A stretch of 64,000 bases of DNA from Ancistrus triradiatus (GCA_025084515.1 JAJAGP010000284.1:372001-436000); one strand, 5' to 3'. Positions 1 through 9,796 are shown, counted from the first letter of the stretch. Notes: a model not told the origin generated them from the letters alone. Translations and numbers: made by a program.

Positions 1-137
1 CAAGTATATTATTTTTGTTTTGTTTGTTTAATCTTTATCTATTTTTAGGACTGGGTGAAAATATGATGATGGTTTAGGTCATATTTATGACAGAAATATA
101 GAAAATTATAAAGGGATTCACAAACTTTCAAGCAAAA
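1..137 (-). mobile_element. Tc1/mariner terminal inverted repeat, family T1 (partial)
   Basis: The segment matches the terminal repeat at 61200-61358, including the shared phrases GGTCATATTTATG and CACAAACTTTCAAGCA. It starts before the window and decays before the expected CACCACTGTA end. No transposase sequence is attached within the window, so this is either a solo terminus or the end of a copy lying to the left. Family assignment rests on the match to the T1 element near 60-61 kb. Confidence 0.7.
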
Positions 138-199
138 ATCTAGTGTGAATAACAACGTAAGTTACAGTGTCTGTGGGGGTATCTTTAATCTGCATCTTT

Positions 200-605
200 C
201 TGATAATCCAACAATCCCGCTCTTTGGTCTTTGCTGACTTAAGGGAGAGGTGTCTTGTGGCACACTGAACCAGGTCCTCAATCTCTAGTCAGCACCTGTG
301 ACAAGGCCCTGGCTGTGTGTCATCAGAAAACTTCCGTTGGTGTCGATGGTTGGGCATGCAATGCCAGTCATGCGTGTAGGAGGAGCTCAGCATTAGCCCT
401 GGGGCACACCCCAATGCTGAGGTGCAGTGAGGTGGAAGTTCAGCAGCCTATCCTTGCCTGGGGGTGGGTCTAGGGACCCAGTGCAGAGAGGTTTGCTGAA
501 CCCAAGAACTTTGAGCTTTCTGGCAAGTTTCAAGGGAACAAACATTGCTGAACTAAAGTCTATGAACAACATTCTTAGATAGCTGTTCCTCTCTTCAAAA
601 CTTTA
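200..605 (-). mobile_element. Degenerate LINE reverse-transcriptase fragment
   Basis: On the minus strand, from high to low coordinate, it reads LRMLFIDFSSA, then KLARKLKVLG, then a VPQG-like stretch, then FSDDT in place of the usual FADDT. This is the order of reverse-transcriptase motifs (palm Asp motif, linker, template grip, xADD box) in CR1/L2/Rex1-type fish LINEs. Frames shift between blocks, so it is a dead 5'- and 3'-truncated copy. The + strand reading frame across it is only its shadow. The exact LINE clade was not settled. Confidence 0.68.
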
Positions 606-613
606 GCTCAGTA

Positions 614-868
614 CAGTAAGTCCCCTAGATATGAACCAGTTCCTTTTTGAGAGCGGGTTTGCATGTGCAGAACTTCGCACATAGTAACGCATTTGGCCTA
701 AGCATCCAGTTTGTGAGCCTCCAACACCTGATCTTGCTTACTTTCATTTTAATGTTCATTGCTATGGCTCGCCTCTTTTTATAGAGGTCATCACTGCTTT
801 TGCGCTTAATATCAGACATTCTGGGTTTAAAACAGCACAATCATTCCACCAAAAAGTGGTATTTACTG
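614..868 (-). mobile_element. Internally deleted pogo/Tigger-like element
   Basis: The element starts CAGTAAGTCCCC and ends TTTACTG, flanked on both sides by TA (612-613 and 869-870), as expected for the pogo/Tigger branch of Tc1/mariner. The minus strand keeps the N-terminal start of a transposase, with KRKSSDDLYKKRRAIAM followed by a KMKVSKI helix segment. It then jumps directly into the far terminal repeat. The DDE catalytic part is missing, so it is a 255-bp non-autonomous derivative. The frame remains open for 71 codons. Confidence 0.65.
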
Positions 869-876
869 TACAGTCT

Positions 877-2140
877 GTGTCACGTCCACAGTCCTACAAT
901 TCCCTGCCTCCATTGCTTCTTCCATGTCATCCCTGCCTGGTTAGTCAACTGTATTTACATTACGACTTCCTGATTTACTTCAGCTGTTTCAAGTTTCTGT
1001 GTCATTAATTCGGTTATTTAACCCCTGTGTTTCCCTTGTTTGGCATGAAGTGAGTACATTTCGCTGTTACGGTTTCACCCCCTTTCTGGTTTCCTCTTCC
1101 TCATGTCAAGTCACATTTATATACATAGCGCTTTTTACAGTGGAGCATTATCTCAAAGCAACTTTACAATTTTAGATTATCCTCTAATATCTTCGGCCAA
1201 TCCCAAATTGAGCAAGCCTAGGGCGATAGTGTCAAGGAAAAACTCCCTAAACAATAATAAGAAGAAACCTTGGGAGGACCAAGACTCAAAAAGTGACCCA
1301 TCCTCCTTGGGTGGCATAGGTGACACATGTAAGAATGAAGCTAATTTATCTAAAAAAAATAAGCCTTATAGTGATAGTTCAAATAAAATCATTTAAAATA
1401 TGCATTTCGGCATTAAGTAGTCCAATACATAGAGTCAATCTAGGATGTTAAGTCTAAGCAGGAAAGTCCTTGGCGTCACTTCATCCCCAGCCAAACAGAG
1501 GAGGGAGAGAGTTACTGCCGCCTGGTGTGGCCCGGGTATGGTAGGACTGGAGCTGATGACGGAAACAACTTGAGTGAAGCTGAAGCGGATGAGCGTCTTG
1601 TGTAATGTAATTAGTTATTGATTAAGAGCACAGTGTCTATTAACAATCACTGATGCCATGTGAAGCATGAGACTAGCAGCATTAGCTATAGCAGCATAGC
1701 TAGAAATAGGAGAACCAGAAGGTAACACAGTCGAGAGGGATCACGAGACATTAACAACCTCACAGGAGGCAGAAGACAGCAACCCAACATCCCAGATCAC
1801 CACAAAATTATTTGACTATGAACCCCCAGCTCTGCCCTTAGTCTAAGGCAAGGATGCACAAGTCGAGATCAAGAGGCCCGAAGCCCAGCTCAGACAGACC
1901 GCCCACCAGACACTCCCATCTAAAGGACAAGGCAGGCAGGCCAGACATGAATCCATGTGTGTATCATGCCATTCCTGTTTGCTGCATTTTGGATTGTTTG
2001 TGGACTCTATGCCCAGGTCTTAGTTTTAGTTACTGCACTCAGTTCTCCAGTGTTTTTTCAGATTCTTAACAAAGCTCTGTTCTGTACCAGCTTCTAGTGT
2101 TCATCTCCCGCTTTCTGCCCAAGCATGGCAGTCGGTAACA
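877..2140 (+). repeat. Possible LTR-like retroposon, interrupted by repeat A
   Basis: The left piece (about 877-1105) begins with a GTCACGTCCACAG-like start and a TACAATTCCC phrase. The right piece (about 1950-2140) contains AACAAAGCTCTGTTCTG, resembling a polyadenylation region, and ends near GGTAACACA. These features recall common fish LTR or retroposon repeats. The two pieces would form one unit if the repeat A insertion between them is removed. No second copy lies in the window, so the call is tentative. Confidence 0.33.
1106..1950 (+). repeat. Repeat A, long copy
   Basis: It shares long blocks with 25238-26330: ATATAGCGCTTTTTACA near the left end, a GAGCAAGCCTAGGGCGA phrase, GGAAGAAACCTTGGGAGGA-like text, TATAGCAGCATAGCTA, and CCCCCAGCTCTGCCCTTA. 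No coding capacity is recognised. Shorter copies share the left end, TCAAGTCAAGTC, but stop at different points to the right. That is the behaviour of a truncated retroposon with a short tandem tail, although 3-bp flanking duplications at two short copies leave the class open. Confidence 0.75.
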
Positions 2141-2738
2141 CAACTACTTCTTGATAAATCCTGAATACATCTGAAATTGAGTAAGCAACAACATTCTGCT
2201 CACCTCCGTTAAGCGCCGGAGATGTGAACTAACTGAACGCACTGACATGCAATTTGAAATTCCTCCACAGTTTAATTTCGCACTTATTTAAATAATTTTA
2301 AAGGTATTGCACACACATTTGCATCTTTGAAAGTTCATTAGTTGAAGGTTCGCATGGAGGGGTACTTGCTGTAATCAAATTTCTGCTCGCATGTATTCTC
2401 ATACCCCAATTTCAGTTGGTTTTCTCAGTCTGTGCAAGTGGAATTAAACCTGGTTCTCAGGTCCTCTTATTCTAAACACAGCATCCACGAAACGGCTACC
2501 AAATGCTTTTATGCAAGCAGTATATGCTTGAATTGATAAAGAATTGTGTTATTTCATTATTAAAGTTTGAATTTAAAGTTGCATCCTTCTGTGAGACTAT
2601 TGGCTGGCTGAAAAAAGTAGAAATCTGAGTCATGTAAACCTGGAGCTCTCCCATTATCTAATTACCCATGTGCATGTAAACTCGTTGATTGGATTTCTGA
2701 CAGAATCGGACTTTCTGCAGTTTATTCAGTTCAGATTA

Positions 2739-2940
2739 TTAAGTACATATAAACTGCTCATCTTGGATGCAAACTGCAGTGGGCAGGTGAGAAGTAATGT
2801 GCTGTTTGACTATCCACTCCAGGCACTTCATGGCCACTGGATACAATGCTACATGATGGAAGTCATTCAGATAAGTGAATGTGAATTTGTTACATACAGG
2901 AGCAAATCTGATGCTTTTCAGGCAATAGAGGACCACATCC
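2739..2940 (-). mobile_element. LINE reverse-transcriptase fragment (fingers region)
   Basis: The minus strand is open for 65 codons and reads YLNDFHHVALYPVAMKCLEW, followed by IVKQHI. This matches the LNDYRPVALT...KCFERLV block found upstream of the catalytic core in CR1/L2/Rex1-type LINEs. Only this block survives. It probably belongs to the same broad family as the fragments at 200-605 and 13060-13425, which preserve other parts of the enzyme. Confidence 0.75.
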
Positions 2941-3059
2941 TGAGTTAGTCATCTTGATGTTTTCAGAAGGACTTTTCCCATTCATTTTAGACTTGATCGA
3001 ACTTACTCTTCCTGACCATAATGCTTCCTCACTTGATGGGACTGTGTAGAAACAGGGAA

Positions 3060-3245
3060 CTGTGGTGGTAGCCTAGGAGGTAAGGTACTGGATTATGGAT
3101 CCACAAGGTCCAAAGGTACAAATCCCACCTCTGCCAAGCGGCCTTTTTTGGTTCTTGATCAAGGCCCTTACTTACCCCACAATGCTTGGATTGTATGACA
3201 ATCAATTGCAAGTCGTCTGGATAATCGCATCTGCTAAATGACATA
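3060..3245 (+). mobile_element. tRNA-derived V-SINE-like element, diverged
   Basis: A tRNA-like head (GGTGGTAGCCTAGGAGGTAA, then GTACAAATCCCACC) is followed by the V-SINE-type tail TGCAAGTCGTCTGGATAA and CATCTGCTAAATG. It has the same layout as the cleaner copies at 8083-8283 and 8856-9054 but more substitutions, so it is probably older. The minus-strand reading frame over it is not a gene. Confidence 0.82.
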
Positions 3246-3274
3246 AAATTTAGAGACAAATCATAGCAGAAATT

Positions 3275-3297
3275 GGGGGGGGGGGGGGGGGGGTGGT

Positions 3298-3330
<33 letters not shown>

Positions 3331-3524
3331 GGGGGGTGGGGGGGGGGGGGGGGGGGGGGGGGGAGGGTAGAGGGGGGAGGGGGGGATGGGGGGGGGGGAG
3401 GGGGGGGGGGGGTGAGTGCAGGCGGGGGGTGGGGGGGGGGTGTGGGGGTGGGGTTGGGGGGGGGGGGGGGTGGGGGGGGGGGGGGGGGGGGGGGGGGGGG
3501 TGGTGGGGGGGGGGGGGAGGGGGG
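3275..3524. repeat. 250-bp near-pure poly-G tract
   Basis: The + strand is almost all G with scattered single T and A interruptions. It could form many G-quadruplexes, but a tract this long is also typical of mis-called or mis-assembled sequence. The poly-Gly and poly-Pro reading frames across it are artefacts of composition. Confidence 0.95.
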
Positions 3525-5318
3525 TTTCTTACTTTGAATATATTTCCATTGCAAGCACAACCATTTTCTCATAATTCTCTAGGCTTGCTGTTGACTTTGA
3601 ACACATTTCGACATTTTACCAGCATCAAATCACACATCACTGGTAGCACTACTAGTATATTTATTGATCAGGGATGTACATTCATCTAAGCAATTCCTTT
3701 TCTGTGTGTATATGTTAATAAAATTGCCATTAATCCAGAAAAACAAAAGAAGTGCATTAACAGTTTTCTTTTAAAATGATATGTAGTTCAGTAAACATTA
3801 GCTAGAAGTTAATTTAAGATAAATACCACTAAATTATGATTTTCTGCCTTACCAGAGCTGAGGACATGACAGATCTCGTATTGCCTGCACTGGCATTTTC
3901 ATGGCATGTATGGAAAAGAAGGCAAAGCTGAATATTTGTCCATCTGTTTTAATGCCTCTTGTTATTACACAAGGCGTGAGATGAAAACTATGTATAGGAT
4001 TGCATTTTGTGGATGCTTGTAGGTACAATGTGTTCCCTGCAAAAAAAGGATAAATAGAGTAATATTATGGCTTATGTGAGCTTAATTACTGGCCCCCTCC
4101 TCCCCCCAATAAGCAGACTTAAAAAGCTGCAAGGATTAACATAGGGTTGCATTGCAAGGTGCACTGTTACTGTGCAGAAGTAACACAGGCTTTGTTTCTG
4201 GTTTAAAATCTGGTTTGCTCTTCTTCCCCTTCCTACAACGATGTCGTCCTTGTGGCTAATTAATTAGACCTTCTTTGTGAAGCAGTACGTGTAGGTGTTT
4301 TAGTCATCTCCTACAGATTGCTATTATCATCTCATAGTCCGGCCATGCTGCTAATTCCTTTTTTCTACCGTATCTTAAAAACTGTGGTTAAAGTAATTTG
4401 CTAAATAAAAAAAAAACCCAGCTAAATACTAGGTGTGGGAGAAATGGTGAAATGCTCTTCGTAGTCTTGAACAAAATTGCATTTTTCAGATGGTATAAAA
4501 TGTTTTTTAGGTAAAATAATATCTGACATGTACTTGGAAAGCATTTGTAAACCCGTCAACATACACAGTCAGTATCAGTTCAAATATAAAACAATAGGTA
4601 ATATAAAACACTCAACCTCAAAATATCAGCAAATGATAGTCTTCAATTCTGTCCTGTCATTCACCGTATAATTGAAAGAATTTGACTTTGCTGAAGTGAT
4701 TACAGCTTGACAATTCCATACCTCAGATCGGGCATTTATGTTTCTCCCATCTTTGTGCTTTATTTGTCATGGTGTCACTTTAGCAAGGCATTCAGCTAAA
4801 CCCTTCTGAATGTGAGGTGGACTCATTGCAGGTACTTTTAACTTCCCACTCTGTTTCACACACCAATGGATGTGACACACACCATTTTTGCCTTTTTGTT
4901 AATAGTGCTTACCATGTGTTGATTTAAAATGCTTAAAAAACGACTCTCTCTTTTTTTCCCCACCCGCACTCTGTTTTTCTGCTCAGTGTCAGTTTTTCTT
5001 AAAACCAAACCAGGTCCTCAAAACAGAACTTGTTCACTTACTATTCTCAAGCTCCATGTCTTTGGTTGTTTGTCAGGAAACCCCGTTGCATCTAAAAATG
5101 TTCCTCTGTTCACGAATTTTTCTCATAACTTTCAAATGTAAACAATAAAAGCCCCACACACTCTGCGTGAGTAAAGCAGCACTGTTTTAGGTAAGTTTGC
5201 AGAACAGTGCAAATGATCTTGAAATGCTGTTCAGGTATGTTGCCGTTGTAACGTCTGTGTTATGTTCTGTGGAGCAGGTCATTGACTGAAATGGGTGTTG
5301 ACCAGACATGCAATACCA
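3525..5318. other. Intronic sequence, no feature recognised
   Basis: AT-rich sequence without a repeat I recognise, a splice-bounded exon or a long frame. Short homopolymer runs occur, such as A near 4406 and T/C near 4950. Confidence 0.5.
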
Positions 5319-5320
5319 TA

Positions 5321-5900
5321 CCGTATTTTCCGGGCTATAAAGCGCAACAGGATTATAAGACGCAAAATCAACGATCGGCTGCTAACGGGTATATTTTCAT
5401 ACATAAAGCGCATCGGGTTATAAGGACGCAATGAAATGAAACAAAAACTCTTAAGTTCCGTCGGAAAGCTCAGTTTGGTCTTTACCTGGCGCAGGGCGTC
5501 TTCTTGCTTCCTCCACTTCCGTACCATTGATTCGTTAATGTTGAATTCTGTTCACAGCTGCTCTATGGTCCATGTTGTACTGCGTGACTGATAGCGTTGT
5601 GTTTGAAATCCGCTTCGAAAATGGAATGAATGAATGCACGTACCCTAATGCTGAAGCACATACCGTATTACTCCGAGATGCTGCCGCACTACGTTTGCCG
5701 TAAGCTTCGTAACCTACCAAGGCCGTGCTAAAACATTTTGACAGATTTATGAGCGCCCGTGTACCACTACAATCGGTTCTAGGTCAGAAAGCACAACCAG
5801 AATTAATTCATACATTAGACGCACCGCATTTTAAGGCGCACTGTCGATTTTTGAGAAAATTAAAGGATTTTAAGTGCGCCTTATGGTCCGAAAAATACGG
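5321..5900 (-). mobile_element. Non-autonomous pogo-like element, copy 1
   Basis: Ends are CCGTATTTTCCGGGCTATAA and the inverted TTATGGTCCGAAAAATACGG, flanked by TA (5319-5320 and 5901-5902). The minus strand holds a pogo-type DNA-binding helix-turn-helix segment, with MVRKWRKQEDALRQVKTKLS. No DDE domain is present. A second TIR-like unit, CATAAAGCGCATCGGGTTAT, lies about 80 bp inside the left end. Copies 2 and 3 are at 55099-55654 and 56518-57023. Confidence 0.8.
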
Positions 5901-5902
5901 TA

Positions 5903-7304
5903 GTCACATGGTCTGTTTAGGGAACTGAAATGTAAATACAAAGTGTATTTTCTAAATACAAGAAAACTATGTACAAGCGATACATAAATGCATTAGAGGT
6001 GCCGCTGAAACGAGTGGAAAACGCAGGATCCCTAATGACATTGAGTCCAAATCCTAAACCGTTATATAGATATAAACATTTTTGCATTCATGATTTATTA
6101 TAATTAAAATGAAAGACTTCAGCCGTTGAAACAAACAGATGTAACCTCTGCTGGCAGACATTTTTGAATGGAATGCACCACCATACCACCCAACCCTAAG
6201 TGTTACAATTTCTATCACAGCCAGACACAAATATATAGAATGAATCTGAAAGAAGTCACTTCTACTTCTGAGGTTGACACACCGAGAAAGCTGATAAAAG
6301 CATTATGATTAGCACACCCAAACTGGCTTTATGTACTTCCCATATAGTTCCTGTCTAACTCAGATTGGCTATAAAGGAAACAGCAGAAAGAAAAACTTCA
6401 AAACCTTTTAGCTGAATACATTTCTTTTTGCGTCAATCAATATTAAGTTCACCACAGAAACCACTGATAATATTAAGAGGCTAATCTGTTCCACTGCAAT
6501 GAAAGCTGCATGTGGAATGAATTAAGCAACCTCAGTAATGACTCTAATACTGTAGTGTGCTGTGCTGTCCCAAAGCAGTGTTTTGGCTTTAGATGTTTAA
6601 TCGATCAGGTTTTCTTGTTAGTTACTGGTACTGGGGTTGACAGAACAAGAATAAAACAAACTCCATTCAGAATGGACACTAGGGAATGAAAGGCAATAAT
6701 CATGGAAGTGATGGAGTGAGGTAATAAGATAAAAGGGAAAGAAAATTATATATGTGCTGTGATTTGGTTAGAGAGTCAGATGTGCATGCTGTCAATGAAA
6801 ACAGCCATGTACAGTAATATGACTGATCATCTCATCTGTGCTTCTCTACCTAAACTGTTTTGTTTACCCATACATTAATCCACCCTTGTTTATTTTGCCT
6901 GACTGTAGTTTGTGCAACTAATGGGTAGAATAATTGGTCAATAGCTGTGTTGACAGAGGCAGAGACCTCATATTGACTAGTTGCTCCCCTTCCTGTTAAG
7001 TCTAACACAAGTTTCTGGGTGTGAAGCAAGCTGTGGAAGTTATCACTTGTGGACTGGCTCTGTCACTTTACCAAGAAATCTCAGTGGTATATTATACAGT
7101 ACACACACCACGTCCGCAGGCCGTTGACTGAAATCAACGGAAGAAAAAATTCATTGACAGGCAGTATTATGAACAACACAGAAGATCACCCAGATGAAAC
7201 AGAGACTCAATGCTTGAATGTTTTTATATAGTTATAGGCGAGACACAGGAATGTCCTTTACAGCTTGTTACAAATCATACACACAAACACAAGTATGTAA
7301 ATAT
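5903..7304. other. Intronic sequence, no feature recognised
   Basis: AT-rich, no long frame, no recognised repeat and no splice-bounded exon. The longest open stretch (7049-7231) has no recognisable protein character. Confidence 0.5.
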
Positions 7305-7443
7305 GAAGCTAATCTCATTTGTTGAGATAAATTAGGTCATTCTTACATTTATCATCTACACCACCCAAGGAGGTTGGGTCCTTTTTTGAGTCTTGGTCCA
7401 CCCAAGGTTTCTTTTCCTCATAACACTTAGGGAGTTTTTCCAT
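7305..7443 (-). repeat. Repeat A fragment, inverted
   Basis: On the minus strand it reads the internal part of repeat A: AACTCCCTAAGTGTTATGAG, CCTTGGGTGGACCAAGACTC and CCAACCTCCTTGGGTGG. The left end of the family (AAGTCAAGTC) is absent. Confidence 0.75.
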
Positions 7444-7754
7444 GCGAAGCTTACCTGTGTGAGAAACAGAGGGCATACGTTTTAGTGTTTCCTCAGTAAG
7501 ATTAAGTCAGTATTTTTAAAGGACAGTCACTGAAGTCTCAATGATTTTGCTGTTCCTTGAGAGCACGTCAACTCTCTTGTCTGTTCTGAATGCAAGGAAC
7601 CTCAAGCTGGAAAAAAGTGAAAGATTGCAGGTTTATTGTTAAGCACCACCAACCATGACAACATCATTGAAATCACAGGGTGGGAGCTTTACTAAAATTA
7701 AGATTTAATCTGGCGTCAACTCTGATTCCTGATATGTATGTATGTAAGATTTTC

Positions 7755-8612
7755 TTGTTTTTTTGCATGTTTGTCACACTTAAGTGTTTCGGAACATCAA
7801 ACCAATTTAAATATTAGTCAAAGACAACACAAATAAACAGAAAATTCCGTTTTTAAATGAAGGTGTTTATTATTAAGGGAGAAAAAAATCCAGCCATGTG
7901 TGTAAAAAAGTGATTGCCCTCCTTGTTAAAATATAACATAATTTTGGTTTATCACACCAGAGTTCACTGTCTCTAGCCACAACCAGGCCTGATTATTGCC
8001 ACATCTGTTCTCAATCAGGACATCACTTAAATAGGACCTGTCTGACAAAGTGAAGAACACCAAAAGATCCTTAAAAGCTACACTGTGGTACTGTGGTAGC
8101 CTAGCGGTTAAGGTACTGGACAATGGACCAAAAAGGTCCAGGGTTCAAATCCCACCTCTGCCAAGCTGCCGCTGTTGGGTCCTTGAGCAGGACCCTAAAC
8201 CCACAATTGCTTGGATTGTAAGACTGTACCACTTGTAAGTCGCTCTGGATAAGGGCGTCTGCTAAATGCTGTAAATGTAAATGTACACATCATGCCGAGA
8301 TCCAAAGAAATTCAGGAACAATTGAGACAAATCAGTCTCGGGTCTATCAGTCTGGAAAGGGTTATAAAGCCATTTCTAAAGCTTTGGGACTCCAGCGAAC
8401 CACAGTCAGAGCCATTATCCACAACTGGCGAAGACATAGAACAGTGGTGAACCTTCCCAGGAGTGGTGAATGTCTGGCCATCTGTTCATGACCTCAAACT
8501 GAAATGAACTTGGATTCTGCAGCAGGACAACGATCCAAAACAGATCAGCATGTCCACCTCTGAATGGCTGAAGAACAACAAAATGAAGACTTTGGAGTGG
8601 CCTAGTCAAATT
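7755..8612 (+). mobile_element. Tc1/mariner family T3, internally deleted, carrying a SINE
   Basis: The left part matches the terminal repeat and leader of the full-length copy at 44526-46153, including AAGTGTTTCGGAACATCAAA and GATTATTGCCACATCTGTTC. After the inserted SINE (8083-8283) it reads a transposase start, with GYKAISKALGLQRTTVRAII from about 8360 to 8420. At about 8467 the text jumps from CTTCCCAGGAGTGG into C-terminal sequence (GGCCATCTGTTCATGACCTC), removing the central part including the first catalytic Asp region. The right terminal repeat is missing. Confidence 0.82.
8083..8283 (+). mobile_element. V-SINE-like SINE inserted in a Tc1 element
   Basis: It has a tRNA-like head with A-box region GTAGCCTAGCGGTTAAGG and B-box GGTTCAAATCC. 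The V-SINE-type segment GTAAGTCGCTCTGGATAAGG and the tail TGTAAATGTAAATG follow. TACA flanks it on both sides (8079-8082 and 8284-8287). The uninterrupted site is seen in the T3 copy at 63538, which reads AAAAGCTACACATCATGCTG. It is therefore a clean retrotransposition into an already resident Tc1. Confidence 0.9.
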
Positions 8613-8711
8613 CCTTCAGGAGCCGCACAGAAAAGGCTTTCAAAACTGCTAGAGATGCCTTACGAACTTTATTCAGTGAGTCTTCCTCTCTTAGAATAGT
8701 GGGTTATGCTA

Positions 8712-8800
8712 TAGGACCCCTCTGTGGCAGCTTTGCTGAGGTGGGATTTGAACCCTGTCCTACTGGTCCAAATTCCAGTACCTTAACCACAGTCCCTCTT
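8712..8800 (-). mobile_element. V-SINE-like SINE head, inverted and truncated
   Basis: The minus strand reads GGGACTGTGGTTAAGGTACT, then a FACC-like loop region and GGTTCAAATCCCACCTCAGC. The 3' V-SINE-type tail is missing. Its 5' end abuts the start of a second SINE-like head and forms the hairpin at 8786-8824. Confidence 0.75.
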
Positions 8801-8824
8801 TTGGTCTGAAAGAGGGACTGTGGT
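8786..8824. repeat. Perfect 16-bp inverted repeat at head-to-head SINE 5' ends
   Basis: ACCACAGTCCCTCTTT (8786-8801) is followed by the 7-base spacer TGGTCTG and then by the exact reverse complement AAAGAGGGACTGTGGT (8809-8824). The arms correspond to the start of the SINE head in both orientations. Confidence 0.9.
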
Positions 8825-8855
8825 GCCCTCCCACTTTCTTTCAGTGTGATTAAGG

Positions 8856-9054
8856 GACTGTGGTGGCCTAGTGGTTAAGGTACTGGACTCTGGACCAGAA
8901 GGTCCAGGGTTCAAATCCCACCTCTGCCAAGCTGCCACTGATGGGTCCTTGAGCAAGACCCTTAACCCACAATTGCTTGGATTGTAAGATTGTACCAATT
9001 GTAAGTCGCTCTGGATAAGGGCGTCTGCTAAATGCTGTAAATGTAAATGTAAAA
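8856..9054 (+). mobile_element. V-SINE-like SINE, well preserved
   Basis: GACTGTGGTGGCCTAGTGGT opens a tRNA-like head with a B-box GGTTCAAATCC. It continues through the V-SINE-type segment GTAAGTCGCTCTGGATAAGG and a TGTAAATG tail. The 7-bp flank ATTAAGG occurs at 8849-8855 and again at 9055-9061 and fits a target-site duplication. This is the best-preserved SINE in the window. The overlapping minus-strand frames are not genes. Confidence 0.9.
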
Positions 9055-9109
9055 ATTAAGGTATTTTCAGGACCCACATTCTCTTTACAGTCAGATCATC
9101 AGCAGATAT

Positions 9110-9400
9110 TCTGACATTATTAATTCCTTTAGAACTTGCTGGCATAAGGAATGGCAACTTTGTTAAGAAGTTGGTATAAGGAATGAATTATTCCTTCAAT
9201 GATGGCAAGCCGTCCTGGCCCAAATGCAGTAAAATAGGCACAAACAATGATATTACCACCAACATGTTTCGCATATGTAATACTGTTCTTATGCTGGAAT
9301 GCAGTGTTACCCTTCTCCAGGCTTAACATGTCATGATACATTTTATCATGATAGACAATATGCTTTTCTGAGCCTATTGAGGATATCATCATGTTATTGT
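9110..9400 (-). mobile_element. Tc1/mariner family T1 transposase fragment
   Basis: The minus strand reads NTAFQHKNSITYAKHVGGNI, then GRLAIIEGIIHS, parallel to NTAFQHKNLIPSVKHGGG and GLAIIDGTMNS in the T1 copy at 60258-60623. This is the segment between the first and second catalytic Asp residues of a DDE transposase. Frames decay on both sides, so it is a relic. Confidence 0.75.
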
Positions 9401-9499
9401 GTTCACAAGATTTTTAATTGGATCATGTGTAACACATTTTTAATGTAAGCTCCTGTACTAAGTAAGGAATAACATTTGAATAGTAGTTTTTAAAAACCT

Positions 9500-9620
9500 G
9501 TCGCTACGGTTTGGATTTTGTCTGCGTTCACATGTATCATGATAAATATTGTGTATAGTGGAAAAAAAGGTCTTTAAATATTGTGATGTAATATTTTTAT
9601 CATATCACCCACTCCTACTG
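9500..9620 (-). repeat. Possible hAT-like terminal fragment
   Basis: The text ATTGTGATGTAATATTTT leads to ATATCACCCACTCCTA at the right end. The inverse of this end resembles the left part of 19262-19345 (TAGGGGTGGTGGATCTGG). The ends recall hAT-type fish MITEs, but the two copies are short and diverged. Confidence 0.35.
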
Positions 9621-9639
9621 CTACAAACATATATTGAAG

Positions 9640-9785
9640 ATCAGACTTAAATGCACCTGGGCACCCATTCACACCTGATTATCTTCTCACTGATTGAAAG
9701 CACCTGGCTCTAATTTTATGACATGTATCTGATACTTGTCATATGCAAGAGATGTAGAAGCTGTAAGAAAAACATCAGGTCTGTA
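9640..9785 (-). mobile_element. Tc1/mariner T1 leader fragment
   Basis: GGCACCCATTCACACCTGAT and TGAAAGCACCTGGCTCTAAT match the leader of the T1 copy at 61080-61160 (CCCACTCACACCTGATTGTC). With 9110-9400 it probably came from one insertion, later broken by unrelated sequence. Confidence 0.65.
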
Positions 9786-9796
9786 GGATTTGCACT

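Noticed and set aside
3261..3689. Open frames of poly-proline and poly-glycine over 100 residues
   Set aside because: They arise only from the poly-G tract and have no conserved sequence outside it.
8083..8150. tRNA gene candidate (A-box and B-box)
   Set aside because: The same tRNA-like head occurs repeatedly, always attached to a V-SINE-type tail. It is a SINE head and not a functional tRNA gene.
8783..9077. Open minus-strand frames over the SINE at 8856-9054
   Set aside because: They coincide with a tRNA-derived SINE; similar frames occur on other SINE copies by descent and not by coding constraint.
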